A DNA stretch of 64,000 bases from Enterobacter asburiae (GTDB lineage: Bacteria > Pseudomonadota > Gammaproteobacteria > Enterobacterales > Enterobacteriaceae). The stretch is taken from the NCBI RefSeq assembly GCF_007035645.1, contig NZ_AP019632.1, forward strand, positions 1,302,001-1,366,000, read 5' to 3'. The position numbers were made by a program, and so were the translations under genes. Below the pieces are notes generated by a model. That model was given only the letters and a program-made list of their open reading frames with translations. It ran no database searches and was not told the DNA's origin. Below are positions 1 through 8,863 of the stretch, one piece after another; position 1 is the first letter of the stretch, and each line of letters opens with the position of its first letter.

Positions 1-266
1 AACATCTCCGAGCATCCGGCTTCGGAGAGGTTAGGCACCACCATGGCTATCGTCCATGACGACGCCGAGGCCAGCGCGCTGGCGGCAAGATTAGGCATAT
101 AACCCAGCTCCTGCACGGCAGCTTCAATTTTTTCACGTAGTTTATCGGAAACCTGTTCGGGCGTGCGGAGTGCACGGGACACGGTCATCGTGCCCACACC
201 GGCAAGCTGTGCGACATCGGCGAGTGTCACTTTACCGGTACTGCGCCGTTTTCGGGTTAGAGACAT
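1..266 (-). CDS. LacI-family transcriptional regulator, 3'-truncated by window edge
   Basis: The first 88 codons of a LacI/GalR-type repressor are present, reading MSLTRKRRSTGKVTLADVAQ onward. Residues about 13-60 form the family helix-turn-helix and hinge helix: TLADVAQLAGVGTMTVSRAL, then a PNLAASALAS-type hinge. The ligand-binding domain lies outside the window. The N-terminus resembles the gluconate regulators GntR and IdnR most, but that does not fix the ligand. The gene is divergent from the PTS/transketolase operon starting at 501, with two LacI-type palindromes between them, so it is inferred to be the local repressor. The start at 266 is the first ATG ahead of the DNA-binding domain; a start further upstream is possible. 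Confidence 0.85.
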   Translation of the reverse strand, partial: MSLTRKRRSTGKVTLADVAQLAGVGTMTVSRALRTPEQVSDKLREKIEAAVQELGYMPNLAASALASASSWTIAMVVPNLSEAGCSEM

Positions 267-375
267 ACACCTTCCTGCTGACCAGACGCGTTCTTCATTT
301 CCTTCGCTTCACGTGACAGGCAGTATACGCCTTAAATCCCTTTTTTTGCTGTGATTTAGCGCCGTGATCGCAATT

Positions 376-389
376 TGATAGCGCTATCA
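376..389. promoter_or_regulatory. LacI-type operator O1 (perfect 14-bp palindrome)
   Basis: TGATAGCGCTATCA is a perfect palindrome with the central CG typical of LacI-family operators. It lies between the divergent repressor gene and the PTS operon. A near-identical site sits 34 bp downstream. That the adjacent regulator binds here is inferred from position and symmetry. Confidence 0.65.
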
Positions 390-409
390 CATTTCTGCAT
401 GTTAACGGT

Positions 410-423
410 TGGTAGCGCTATCT
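410..423. promoter_or_regulatory. LacI-type operator O2
   Basis: TGGTAGCGCTATCT matches O1 at 12 of 14 positions and shares the core TAGCGCTATC. The centre-to-centre distance to O1 is 34 bp, a little over three helical turns, compatible with cooperative binding. It directly precedes the CRP-like site. Confidence 0.6.
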
Positions 424-424
424 T

Positions 425-440
425 TGTGATCGCGATCGCA
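425..440 (+). promoter_or_regulatory. CRP-cAMP binding site upstream of the PTS operon
   Basis: TGTGATCGCGATCGCA fits TGTGA-N6-TCACA with one mismatch in the second half-site. Its centre is 432.5. A class II position (-41.5) would put the transcription start near 474, with TAAAGT at 462-467 as a plausible -10. This suggests catabolite control together with repression. The promoter itself is inferred. Confidence 0.6.
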
Positions 441-500
441 GTCATTCAGCGATGTGTTGAATAAAGTTTGCTCATCTTTAGCGTGTAGCGGGAGTGAAAA

Positions 501-944
501 ATGCTCAAAAAATGGATATATGATACAACCATCACGCTACAGGAGAGCGTGGAAAACTGGCCGCAGGCGCTTGAGCTGTGCGCGAAGCCGCTTCTGGATT
601 TGCAGGTGATTGAGCCTGAATACGTCACGGCCATCATCCAGCAGCACCACACGTTAGGACCCTATTATGTGCTGGCACCAGGGCTGGCGATGCCGCACGC
701 GCGGCCGGAGGAAGGCGCCAAAGGACTGGGGTTGTCTTTATTAAAACTAAAACAGGGCGTCTCGTTTGGTGCCGGTGAGTTTGACCCTGTCGATGTGATT
801 ATTATGCTCGCGGCACCGGATAAACATAGCCATATCGAAATGATATCCGCACTCGCAGAATTATTTTCCAGCGACGAGGATATGGAGAAACTGCATCAGG
901 CGAATACCCTGGAGGAAATTAAAACGGTTATTGACCGCTTCTGA
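501..944 (+). CDS. PTS EIIA component, ascorbate (Ula/Sga) type
   Basis: This 147-residue protein has the fructose/mannitol-like EIIA fold in its UlaC/SgaA form. The phosphorylated histidine is in the motif GLAMPHARPEEG (His66), followed by GLSLLKLKQGVSFG. EIIA takes phosphate from HPr and passes it to the EIIB encoded next at 1025. It is the first gene of a five-gene operon. A weak GGAG precedes the ATG at 501. The coding sequence is more AT-rich than the downstream genes, which may indicate a different history. The family is clear; the sugar is not known. Confidence 0.9.
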   Translation: MLKKWIYDTTITLQESVENWPQALELCAKPLLDLQVIEPEYVTAIIQQHHTLGPYYVLAPGLAMPHARPEEGAKGLGLSLLKLKQGVSFGAGEFDPVDVIIMLAAPDKHSHIEMISALAELFSSDEDMEKLHQANTLEEIKTVIDRF

Positions 945-1024
945 TTTAATTCTTTAATCCGATTATTCACAACATTACGCGACAGCGTGATGGGGCGTGC
1001 TCTACTCAAAATAAGGGGACAACA

Positions 1025-1297
1025 ATGAAAATCATGGCTATTTGCGGCTCCGGCCTGGGCAGCAGTTTTATGGTCGAAATGAATATTAAAAAGGTGCTTA
1101 AAAAACTGGAGATTGAGGCTGAGGTTGAACATTCCGATCTCTCCTCGGCCACGCCGGGCGCAGCCGATCTGTTCGTGATGGCAAAAGACATTGCGGCCAG
1201 CGCCAGCGTGCCGGAAAGCCAGCTGGTGGTGATTAACAACATCATCGACATCAACGAACTTGAAGCGCAGCTGTGCGCCTGGTTCGAAAGACAATAA
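1025..1297 (+). CDS. PTS EIIB component, ascorbate (Ula/Sga) type
   Basis: This 90-residue cytoplasmic EIIB belongs to the lactate/ascorbate-type family. The phosphocysteine is Cys7 in the N-terminal loop ICGSGLGSSF. It relays phosphate from EIIA (501-944) to the sugar bound by EIIC (1319-2710). The start is preceded by AAGGGGAC. An 80-nt gap separates it from the EIIA gene, and 21 nt separate it from the EIIC start. Confidence 0.9.
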   Translation: MKIMAICGSGLGSSFMVEMNIKKVLKKLEIEAEVEHSDLSSATPGAADLFVMAKDIAASASVPESQLVVINNIIDINELEAQLCAWFERQ

Positions 1298-1318
1298 CCC
1301 TGATAAGGCGAGGTGGAT

Positions 1319-2710
1319 ATGTTTATCCTTGAAACGCTGAATTTCGTTGTTGATATTTTAAAAGTCCCTTCGGTGCTGGTCGGCTTAATTGCGCTTATTG
1401 GTCTGGTTGCGCAGAAAAAAGCGTTTTCGGACGTGGTGAAAGGGACGATTAAAACCATTCTCGGCTTTATTGTGCTGGGCGGCGGTGCCACGGTGCTGGT
1501 GGGGTCATTAAATCCTTTGGGCGGTATGTTTGAGCACGCCTTTACGATTCAGGGCATTATTCCAAACAATGAAGCGATTGTGTCAATTGCGCTGGAAAAA
1601 TACGGTGCGGCGACCGCGCTTATTATGGCCTTCGGCATGGTGGCGAATATTATCGTCGCGCGCTTTACCCGCCTGAAGTACATCTTCCTGACCGGGCACC
1701 ACACGTTTTATATGGCGTGCATGATTGGCGTGATCCTGACGGTGGCAGGCTTTGAGGGCGTGGGTCTGGTCTTTACCGGCTCGCTGATCCTCGGCCTGAT
1801 CATGGCCTTCTTCCCGGCGATTGCACAGCGCTACATGAAGCGCATTACCGGCAACGATGAGATTGCCTTCGGGCACTTCGGCACGCTGGGCTACGTGCTG
1901 TCCGGCTGGATTGGCAGCAAGGTTGGCAAAGGCTCCCGCTCAACCGAAGAGATGAACCTGCCGAAGAACCTGAGCTTCCTGCGCGACAGCTCGATCTCCA
2001 TCTCCCTGACCATGATGATTATCTACCTGATCATGGCGGTGAGCGCCGGACGTGAGTACGTGGAGGCTACCTTCAGCGGCGGTCAGAATTACCTGGTCTA
2101 CGCCATCATCATGGCGATCACCTTCGCGGCGGGCGTGTTCATCATCCTGCAGGGCGTACGCCTGATTCTGGCGGAAATCGTTCCGGCCTTTACCGGCTTC
2201 TCGGAAAAACTGGTGCCGAACGCGCGTCCTGCGCTGGACTGCCCGGTGGTGTATCCCTATGCGCCAAACGCGGTGCTGATTGGCTTCCTGTTCAGCTTCC
2301 TCGGCGGGATTGTAGGGTTGTTCATCTGCGGTCAGTTTAGCTGGGTGCTGATTCTCCCGGGCGTCGTGCCGCACTTCTTCACCGGCGCAACGGCGGGCGT
2401 GTTCGGTAACGCCACCGGCGGACGCCGCGGGGCAATGATTGGCGCCTTTGCTAACGGCCTGCTGATCACCTTCCTGCCGGTCCTGCTGCTGCCGGTGCTG
2501 GGCGCCATTGGCTTTGCCAACACCACCTTCTCGGACGCCGACTTTGGCGCGGTCGGGATTGTGCTCGGCAACTTGGCGCGCTTCCTGTCGCCGCTTGCCA
2601 TCACCGGACTGGTTGTGGCGTTGTTCGCGCTGCTGGTGGCGTACAACGTCTTCGCGAAAAACAAACCTGCGGGCGGTAACGCGCAGGAAAACACCGGAGC
2701 CAAATCATGA
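1319..2710 (+). CDS. PTS EIIC permease, UlaA/SgaT family
   Basis: This 463-residue polytopic membrane protein is of the ascorbate-type EIIC family. It has about ten or more hydrophobic segments, a conserved VKGTIKTILGFIVL near residue 40 and LTGHHTFYM near 125. It transports the sugar during phosphorylation by EIIB. The ATG at 1319 is preferred over GTG at 1313 because GAGG at 1310-1313 is correctly spaced from 1319 and would overlap the GTG. Its stop overlaps the transketolase N-subunit start by 4 nt (ATGA), implying coupled translation. UlaA homology does not prove ascorbate specificity, and no ulaD/E/F-type genes are nearby. Confidence 0.88.
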   Translation: MFILETLNFVVDILKVPSVLVGLIALIGLVAQKKAFSDVVKGTIKTILGFIVLGGGATVLVGSLNPLGGMFEHAFTIQGIIPNNEAIVSIALEKYGAATALIMAFGMVANIIVARFTRLKYIFLTGHHTFYMACMIGVILTVAGFEGVGLVFTGSLILGLIMAFFPAIAQRYMKRITGNDEIAFGHFGTLGYVLSGWIGSKVGKGSRSTEEMNLPKNLSFLRDSSISISLTMMIIYLIMAVSAGREYVEATFSGGQNYLVYAIIMAITFAAGVFIILQGVRLILAEIVPAFTGFSEKLVPNARPALDCPVVYPYAPNAVLIGFLFSFLGGIVGLFICGQFSWVLILPGVVPHFFTGATAGVFGNATGGRRGAMIGAFANGLLITFLPVLLLPVLGAIGFANTTFSDADFGAVGIVLGNLARFLSPLAITGLVVALFALLVAYNVFAKNKPAGGNAQENTGAKS

Positions 2711-3537
2711 ATGAGAAAGAGATAACCGAACTCGCGCGTCAGATCCGTCTTGAGACGCTGAAATCCCTGACGCAGCTGGGCTTTGGACACTATGGCGGCA
2801 GTATGTCGGTGGTTGAAACCCTGGCCGTGCTGTACGGCGCGGTGATGAAAATCGACCCGGCGGATCCGGACTGGCCGGAGCGAGACTATTTTGTCCTGTC
2901 GAAAGGCCATGCGGGCCCGGCGCTCTACAGCACGCTGGCGATCAAGGGCTACTTCCCGGTGGAAGAGCTGATCACCCTGAACCAGAACGGCACGCGCCTG
3001 CCAAGCCACCCGGACCGTCTGAAAACGCGCGGCGTGGACGCCACCACCGGTTCGCTGGGGCAGGGGATCTCAATTGCCGGCGGTATGGCGCTCTCGCACA
3101 GGCTGGCGGGGCGACCGAACCGCGTCTTCTGCATCGTCGGTGACGGCGAGCTGAACGAGGGGCAGTGCTGGGAAGCCTTCCAGTTTATCGCTCATCATCG
3201 CCTTAACAACCTGACGGTGTTCGTGGACTGGAACAAACAGCAGCTCGACGGCGAGCTGGACGAAATTATCAGCGCGTTCGACCTGGAGGGGAAATTCCGC
3301 GCCTTTGGCTTTGACGTGGCGACGGTGAAGGGCGACGACATCCCGGGACTGCTGGCGGTGACGTCGCGGGTCCCGGCTGCCGACGCGCGTCCGTTAGTCG
3401 TCATCCTCGACAGCATCAAAGGGCAGGGGGTGCCGTACCTGGAACAGCTCAGCAACTCGCACCACCTGCGGTTGACCGCGGAGAGCAAAGCGGCCCTCAA
3501 CGAGACGATTCGCCAACTGGAGGCTTCACATGATTAA
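2707..3537 (+). CDS. Split transketolase, N-terminal (TPP-binding) subunit
   Basis: This 276-residue protein corresponds to the first third of full-length transketolase. Visible TPP-site elements are His28 (GFGHYGGS), His68 (SKGHAGPALY), GSLGQGISIAGG near 115-126, and the TPP/Mg motif GDGELNEGQ (145-153) with Asn176. It should form a heterodimer unit with the 3530-4483 product and transfer a two-carbon ketol group between sugar phosphates. The complete TktA/TktB enzymes are about 660 residues in one chain, so this is a natural two-gene form. Linked PTS genes suggest it processes the imported sugar phosphate. The substrate is unknown. Confidence 0.9.
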   Translation: MNEKEITELARQIRLETLKSLTQLGFGHYGGSMSVVETLAVLYGAVMKIDPADPDWPERDYFVLSKGHAGPALYSTLAIKGYFPVEELITLNQNGTRLPSHPDRLKTRGVDATTGSLGQGISIAGGMALSHRLAGRPNRVFCIVGDGELNEGQCWEAFQFIAHHRLNNLTVFVDWNKQQLDGELDEIISAFDLEGKFRAFGFDVATVKGDDIPGLLAVTSRVPAADARPLVVILDSIKGQGVPYLEQLSNSHHLRLTAESKAALNETIRQLEASHD

Positions 3538-4483
3538 GGTTGCACCGGCAGGAGAGAAAGACGCCGTTGAGATGCGTAAGGTCTACGCGGGCTTTGTGGC
3601 AAAGCAGATTGAGGCGGGAAGCGAGATTATCGCCCTGGAAGCGGATCTGATGAGCTCGATGGCGATGGACGGCGTGGCGCGCGATTATCCGCAGCACGTG
3701 ATTAACTGCGGCATTATGGAGGCCAACGTCATTGGCACTGCGGCGGGGCTGTCGCTTACCGGGCGTATACCGTTCGTTCATACCTTCACCGCGTTTGCCA
3801 GCCGTCGCTGCTTCGACCAGCTGTTTATGTCCCTGGACTATCAGCGCAACAACGTGAAGGTAATTGCCTCGGATGCGGGCGTGACGGCCTGCCATAACGG
3901 CGGGACGCATATGTCGTTTGAGGATATGGGCATCGTACGCGGTCTGGCGCATTCGGTGGTGCTGGAGGTGACCGACGCGGTGATGTTTGAGGACGTGCTG
4001 CGCCAGCTTATCGACCTCGAAGGCTTCTACTGGGTACGCACCATCCGTAAGCAGGCGCCGAGCGTATATGCCCCGGGCTCAACCTTCACTATTGGCAAAG
4101 GCAACGTGCTGCGCGAAGGAACCGATATAACCCTGATTGCCAACGGCATCATGGTGGCGGAAGCGCTGGAAGCGGCGCGCCAGCTTGAGCAGGAGGGGGT
4201 CAGCGCGGCGGTCATCGACATGTTTACCCTGAAGCCCATCGACCGGATGCTGGTGAAAAACTACGCCGAGAAAACCGGTCGCATCGTCACCTGTGAAAAC
4301 CACAGCATTCACAACGGGCTGGGATCGGCGGTGGCGGAAGTCCTGGTGGAAACCTGCCCGGTACCGATGCGGCGGGTGGGCGTCAAGGAGCGTTACGGCC
4401 AGGTGGGGACGCAGGATTTCCTGCAGAAGGAGTATGGCCTGACGGCACATGACATTGTATCGGCGGCGCGAGAGCTGCTGTAA
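3530..4483 (+). CDS. Split transketolase, C-terminal (pyrimidine-binding) subunit
   Basis: This 317-residue protein carries the transketolase pyrimidine-binding domain, with catalytic Glu64 in NCGIMEANVIG, followed by the C-terminal transketolase domain from about residue 190. HTFTAFASRRCFDQ and a GGTHMSFEDMGIVR segment match the family. Its start lies 8 nt inside the N-subunit gene, so the two chains are probably made in equal amounts. It is the last gene of the operon, followed by a bidirectional terminator. Two-subunit transketolases include the apulose-4-phosphate enzyme of apiose catabolism (from memory). That is one candidate reaction, but nothing here proves it. Confidence 0.9.
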   Translation: MIKVAPAGEKDAVEMRKVYAGFVAKQIEAGSEIIALEADLMSSMAMDGVARDYPQHVINCGIMEANVIGTAAGLSLTGRIPFVHTFTAFASRRCFDQLFMSLDYQRNNVKVIASDAGVTACHNGGTHMSFEDMGIVRGLAHSVVLEVTDAVMFEDVLRQLIDLEGFYWVRTIRKQAPSVYAPGSTFTIGKGNVLREGTDITLIANGIMVAEALEAARQLEQEGVSAAVIDMFTLKPIDRMLVKNYAEKTGRIVTCENHSIHNGLGSAVAEVLVETCPVPMRRVGVKERYGQVGTQDFLQKEYGLTAHDIVSAARELL

Positions 4484-4486
4484 ATA

Positions 4487-4518
4487 AAAAAGGCGACCCG
4501 TTAAGTGGTCGCCTTTTT
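4487..4518. terminator. Bidirectional rho-independent terminator between the transketolase and pta genes
   Basis: Arms AAAAAGGCGACC (4487-4498) and GGTCGCCTTTTT (4507-4518) are perfect complements with an 8-nt loop. T-runs occur on both strands, so it can stop both the plus-strand operon and minus-strand pta. Confidence 0.9.
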
Positions 4519-4521
4519 GTT

Positions 4522-4548
4522 GCCCGGTAAGCGCTGGCGCCACCGGGC
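4522..4548. repeat. REP-like palindrome
   Basis: GCCCGGT (4522-4528) and ACCGGGC (4542-4548) flank AAGCGCTGGCGCC, the layout of enterobacterial REP units. A TTTTT follows on the plus strand, so it could also act as a second terminator. It lies just beyond the pta stop codon. Confidence 0.65.
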
Positions 4549-4557
4549 TTTTTAACA

Positions 4558-6699
4558 TTACTGCTGCTGCGAAGACTGGATCGCGGTCAGAGCGATGGTG
4601 TAGACGATATCGTCAACCAGCGCGCCACGAGACAGGTCGTTCACAGGTTTGCGCATGCCCTGCAGCATTGGCCCGATGGAGATCAGGTCTGCTGAACGCT
4701 GCACCGCTTTATAGGTGGTGTTACCGGTGTTCAGATCCGGGAAGATGAACACGGTAGCGCGACCTGCAACCGGCGAGTTTGGCGCTTTGGATTTCGCAAC
4801 GTCGGCCATTACGGCGGCGTCGTACTGCAGCGGACCGTCGATCATCAGGTCAGGACGTTTTTCCTGCGCCAGACGGGTCGCTTCACGCACTTTCTCTACG
4901 TCGCTACCTGCACCAGAAGTACCGGTGGAGTAGGAGAGCATCGCTACGCGCGGTTCGATACCGAAGGCAATCGCGGAGTCCGCGGACTGGATAGCGATTT
5001 CTGCCAACTGCTCTGCGGTTGGATCCGGGTTGATCGCGCAGTCGCCGTAAACGTAAACCTGTTCAGGCAGCAGCATGAAGAACACGGAAGAAACCAGAGA
5101 GCTGCCTGGCGCGGTTTTGATCAGCTGCAGCGGTGGACGGATGGTGTTCGCCGTGGTGTGAACCGCACCGGAAACCAGACCGTCAACTTCGTCCTGCTCA
5201 AGCATCAGCGTGCCCAGCACCACGTTGTCTTCCAGCTGTTCGCGCGCAACGGCTTCGGTCATGCCCTTGCTCTTACGCAGCTCAACCAGACGGGCAACGT
5301 AGCTTTCGCGAACCACTTCAGGGTCAACGATTTCGATGCCAGCGCCCAGCTCAACGCCCTGAGACGCCGCAACGCGGGTGATCTCATCCGGGTTACCCAG
5401 CAGCACGCAGGTCGCGATGCCGCGCTCTGCACAGATAGCAGCCGCTTTAACGGTACGTGGTTCGTCGCCTTCTGGCAGAACAACGCGTTTGCCCGCTTTA
5501 CGCGCCAGCTCGGTCAGCTGGTAACGGAATGCTGGAGGAGACAGGCGGCGGCTGCGCTCGGAGGTCGCAGTCAGGGATTCGATCCAGTCTGCGTTGATGT
5601 AGCCCGCTACGTATTCCTGAACTTTCTCAATACGCTCGTGGTCATCAACCGGCACTTCCAGGTTGAAGCTCTGCAGGCTCAGGGAGGTCTGCCAGGTGTT
5701 GGTGTTCACCATGAAGACCGGCAGGCCGGTAGCGAACGCGCGTTCGCACAGCTTGCTGACGCGTGGGTCCATCTCGTAGGCACCGGTCAGCAGGATCGCA
5801 CCGATTTCCACGCCGTTCATCGCGGCCAGGCAGGCGGCAACCAGCACGTCAGGACGGTCTGCGGAGGTCACCAGCAGGGAACCTGCGCGGAAGTGTTCAA
5901 GCATGTGCGGAATGCTGCGCGCACAGAAGGTCACGGACTTCACGCGGCGGGTGTTGATGTCGCCTTCGTTAACGATGGTAGCGTTCAGGTGACGCGCCAT
6001 ATCGATTGCACGGGTGGCAATCAGATCGAAGCTCCATGGCACCGCGCCCAGAACCGGAAGCGGGCTGGATTCCTGCAGCTTAGCCGGGTCAACTTTGATG
6101 ACTTTCGCTTTAGAAGAGTCGTCGAAGATCTCGGACAGGTCAGGGCGAGTACGGCCCTGCTCATCCACCGGTGCGTTCAGCTTGTTCACGATCACGCCGG
6201 TGATGTTGGTGTTTTTCGCGCCGCCGAAGCTGCTGCGCGTCAGTTCGATACGCTCGTTCAGCTGCTCTGGGGTGTCGGTGCCCTGAGACATCACGAAAAC
6301 GATCTCTGCGTTCAGGGTTTTCGCGATTTCAAAGTTCAGAGACTGGGCAAACTGGTGTTTGCGCGTCGGGACCAGACCTTCAACCAGCACCACTTCCGCG
6401 TCTTGCGCGTTAGCATGGTAGTTGGCGATGATCTCTTCCATCAGCACGTCTTTCTGGTTGCTGGACAGCAGAGATTCAACGTGGCTCATCTTCAGCGGTT
6501 CAGCCGCTGGCAGATTGGAGTTCTTGCGAACGATGGTGGTGGTCTGGTCTGGCGCATCGCCACCGGCACGTGGCTGGGCGATTGGCTTAAAGACGCTCAG
6601 ACGAACGCCTTTGCGTTCCATAGCACGGATAACGCCAAGGCTGACGCTGGTCAGGCCGACGCTGGTTCCGGTAGGGATCAGCATAATAGTACGGGACAC
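4558..6699 (-). CDS. pta: Phosphate acetyltransferase
   Basis: The 713-residue enzyme interconverts acetyl-CoA plus phosphate with acetyl phosphate plus CoA in the acetate overflow pathway. The long enterobacterial form is present: an N-terminal BioD-like P-loop domain from [13 protein letters not shown], a central DRTGG-type domain, and the C-terminal PTA domain beginning near [12 protein letters not shown] (about residue 395), with [18 protein letters not shown] and FPDLNTGN motifs. The length is within one residue of the E. coli protein as remembered. It lies 76 nt downstream of ackA and is probably co-transcribed with it. A short hairpin in the gap may adjust its expression. Confidence 0.98.
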   Translation of the reverse strand: MSRTIMLIPTGTSVGLTSVSLGVIRAMERKGVRLSVFKPIAQPRAGGDAPDQTTTIVRKNSNLPAAEPLKMSHVESLLSSNQKDVLMEEIIANYHANAQDAEVVLVEGLVPTRKHQFAQSLNFEIAKTLNAEIVFVMSQGTDTPEQLNERIELTRSSFGGAKNTNITGVIVNKLNAPVDEQGRTRPDLSEIFDDSSKAKVIKVDPAKLQESSPLPVLGAVPWSFDLIATRAIDMARHLNATIVNEGDINTRRVKSVTFCARSIPHMLEHFRAGSLLVTSADRPDVLVAACLAAMNGVEIGAILLTGAYEMDPRVSKLCERAFATGLPVFMVNTNTWQTSLSLQSFNLEVPVDDHERIEKVQEYVAGYINADWIESLTATSERSRRLSPPAFRYQLTELARKAGKRVVLPEGDEPRTVKAAAICAERGIATCVLLGNPDEITRVAASQGVELGAGIEIVDPEVVRESYVARLVELRKSKGMTEAVAREQLEDNVVLGTLMLEQDEVDGLVSGAVHTTANTIRPPLQLIKTAPGSSLVSSVFFMLLPEQVYVYGDCAINPDPTAEQLAEIAIQSADSAIAFGIEPRVAMLSYSTGTSGAGSDVEKVREATRLAQEKRPDLMIDGPLQYDAAVMADVAKSKAPNSPVAGRATVFIFPDLNTGNTTYKAVQRSADLISIGPMLQGMRKPVNDLSRGALVDDIVYTIALTAIQSSQQQ

Positions 6700-6747
6700 G
6701 GTTTATCCTCTTTCGTTACCGCCGCAATTGGGCGGGTTACAAAACAG

Positions 6748-6770
6748 CACCGCCAGCATTGCTGGCGGTG
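6748..6770 (-). other. Intercistronic hairpin between ackA and pta
   Basis: CACCGCCAGC (6748-6757) and GCTGGCGGTG (6761-6770) form a perfect 10-bp stem with a 3-nt loop, 5 nt past the ackA stop. On the minus strand it is followed by CTGTTTTG, a weak U-tract. It could be a leaky terminator, a pause or an RNA 3'-end stabiliser. Confidence 0.6.
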
Positions 6771-6775
6771 TGGAA

Positions 6776-7978
6776 TCAGGCAGTCAGGCGGTGCGCGTCT
6801 TGCGCAATGACCAGTTCTTCGTTAGTTGGGATAACGAGAGCAGGGCGGGTGCCTTCTTTGTTGATGAAGCCAGACTTGCCGAAGCGGGCAGCCAGGTTAC
6901 GCTCGTGATCAACGTCGAAGCCCAGAACGCCCAGTTTGCCCAGGGACAGTTCACGAACCATTGCCGCGTTCTCACCGATACCACCGGTGAAGATAACCGC
7001 GTCCAGACGACCGTCCATCAGCGCAGTGTAAGAGCCGATGTACTTCGCCAGACGGTGGCAGTAAACGTCCATTGCACGTTTAGCGTCTTCTTTCTCTGCG
7101 TAGTTGTCTTCAACGTAACGGCAGTCGCTGGTGACTTCGGTCAGACCCAGCAGGCCGGACTCTTTGGTCAGCATTTTGTTGATCTGGTCAACGCTCATGC
7201 CCAGGGTGTCGTGCAGGTGGAAGATGATCGCCGGGTCGATGTCACCGGAACGGGTACCCATCACCAGACCTTCCAGCGGGGTCAGACCCATGGAAGTATC
7301 AACACATTTACCGTTGCGGATAGCAGAAACAGAACCACCGTTGCCCAGGTGGCAGGTGATGATGTTCAGTTCTTCAACCGGCTTGTTCAGAACTTTTGCG
7401 GCTTCCTGAGTTACATAGAAGTGGCTGGTGCCGTGCGCGCCGTAGCGACGTACGCCGTGTTCTTTGTACAGGCTGTATGGCAGGGCATAGAGGTAAGACT
7501 CTTCCGGCATGGTCTGATGGAACGCGGTGTCGAATACGGCCACGTTTTTGTCTTTCAGATTCGGGAAGGATTTCAGCGCTTCAGCGATACCGATCAGGTG
7601 AGCCGGGTTGTGCAGCGGTGCGAAGGACGCAGAGTCCTTGATGCCCTGGATCACAGATTCGTCGATCACGACGGAGCTGGTGTATTTTTCGCCGCCGTGG
7701 ACGATACGGTGACCAATCGCAGTCAGCTGAGCAGACAGTTCTGGTTTTTGTGCCAGAATAGTGTTAACGATAAAGTTCAGCGCTTCACTGTGAGCGGCGC
7801 CTGCACCTAAAGCCGCTTCTTGTTTGCTGCCGTCCATCTTCCACTTGATACGTGCTTCAGGCAGATGGAAACATTCGGCCAAACCAGAGAGGTATTCGTC
7901 ACCGTTGAGCGCATCGATGATGGCGAATTTCAGTGAGGAGCTACCGCAGTTCAGAACCAGTACTAACTTACTCGACAT
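6776..7978 (-). CDS. ackA: Acetate kinase
   Basis: This 400-residue ASKHA-family kinase converts acetyl phosphate and ADP to acetate and ATP, completing substrate-level phosphorylation with Pta. Family motifs include the N-terminal [33 protein letters not shown] near residue 210, [11 protein letters not shown] and VFTGGIGEN. The length equals that of the E. coli enzyme. It is the first gene of the ackA-pta unit and is divergent from yfbV. The 337-nt upstream gap contains two perfect dyads that may matter for its control. Confidence 0.98.
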   Translation of the reverse strand: MSSKLVLVLNCGSSSLKFAIIDALNGDEYLSGLAECFHLPEARIKWKMDGSKQEAALGAGAAHSEALNFIVNTILAQKPELSAQLTAIGHRIVHGGEKYTSSVVIDESVIQGIKDSASFAPLHNPAHLIGIAEALKSFPNLKDKNVAVFDTAFHQTMPEESYLYALPYSLYKEHGVRRYGAHGTSHFYVTQEAAKVLNKPVEELNIITCHLGNGGSVSAIRNGKCVDTSMGLTPLEGLVMGTRSGDIDPAIIFHLHDTLGMSVDQINKMLTKESGLLGLTEVTSDCRYVEDNYAEKEDAKRAMDVYCHRLAKYIGSYTALMDGRLDAVIFTGGIGENAAMVRELSLGKLGVLGFDVDHERNLAARFGKSGFINKEGTRPALVIPTNEELVIAQDAHRLTA

Positions 7979-8315
7979 GGAAGTACCTATTATTGATACG
8001 TGGCTAAAAAAACGTCAGTGAGTCTAACAGCGTAACGCATGAGGACTCAGACATTTATGATTAACATCATGCCAAACGAACATTGTGGCATGATGGAAGA
8101 AATAACTATGATTTTATGCCATTTTGCACAATTTTCAGCCAATGGCATAATGTGCAATAATTTGACGAGTTAATGATTCTCGTCTATGGCCCTATCAGGC
8201 TGGCACAGGATACCCGATACGGGGTAGTGATGACAAAATATTTTGAACGTTGTCATAGCTTGTTGTGGTTTTGCACGAAAATTTTAATTTTTATATGTGA
8301 AGTTGAGGTACAGCC
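7979..8315. promoter_or_regulatory. Divergent ackA / yfbV control region with ATGCCA dyads
   Basis: This 337-nt AT-rich gap must hold promoters for ackA (minus) and yfbV (plus). It contains two perfect 10-bp inverted repeats: CATCATGCCA (8065-8074) with TGGCATGATG (8086-8095), and TTATGCCATT (8114-8123) with AATGGCATAA (8141-8150). A 7-bp pair, TTGCACA (8124-8130) and TGTGCAA (8151-8157), interleaves with the second. All four long arms share an ATGCCA/TGGCAT core. No protein can be assigned to these sites from sequence alone. Confidence 0.6.
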
Positions 8316-8771
8316 ATGTCGACACCAGAGAACCCGTCCGTAAATTTCTTTAGTCTGTTTCGTCGGGGACAGCATTACGCAAAGACGTGGCCGATGGAAA
8401 AGCGCCTTGCGCCGATGTTCATTGAGAATCGCACCATTCGCGCCACGCGCTATGCGATTCGCTTTATGCCGCCTGTCGCTGTCTTTACGCTGTGCTGGCA
8501 GATTGCGTTGGGCGGGCAGCTTGGTCCTTCAGTCGCGACGGCGCTCTTCGCGTTAAGCCTGCCAATGCAGGGCCTGTGGTGGTTAGGTAAACGGTCCATC
8601 ACTCCGCTTCCCCCTTCTATTTTACACTGGTTTTATGAAGTGCGCGGAAAACTGGAGGAGGCCGGACAGGCGCTCGCCCCGGTCGAAGGCAAGCCGGACT
8701 ACCAGGCGCTGGCGGACACGTTAAAGCGCGCTTTTAAGCAACTGGATAAAACATTCCTCGATGATTTGTGA
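8316..8771 (+). CDS. yfbV: YfbV, UPF0208 inner-membrane protein
   Basis: This 151-residue protein has two adjacent hydrophobic segments at about residues 47-65 and 70-90, flanked by basic cytoplasmic regions ([26 protein letters not shown]). It matches the enterobacterial YfbV family along its full length. From memory, the E. coli protein has been linked to isolation of the Ter macrodomain of the chromosome; its biochemistry is unknown. It is divergent from ackA. Its tail [16 protein letters not shown] is probably helical. Confidence 0.93.
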   Translation: MSTPENPSVNFFSLFRRGQHYAKTWPMEKRLAPMFIENRTIRATRYAIRFMPPVAVFTLCWQIALGGQLGPSVATALFALSLPMQGLWWLGKRSITPLPPSILHWFYEVRGKLEEAGQALAPVEGKPDYQALADTLKRAFKQLDKTFLDDL

Positions 8772-8863
8772 TTGATCATCGAAACGACGACGAAAAGAAG
8801 GCACAGTAACAATCAGTTACCGTGTCTTTTTTTTAAAGTGCAATGCGCTACAGGAGTCGAAAG

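Noticed and set aside
5158..7810. Long plus-strand frames (550 and 462 codons) opposite pta and ackA
   Set aside because: They lie antisense to intact core enzymes and show no recognisable domain.
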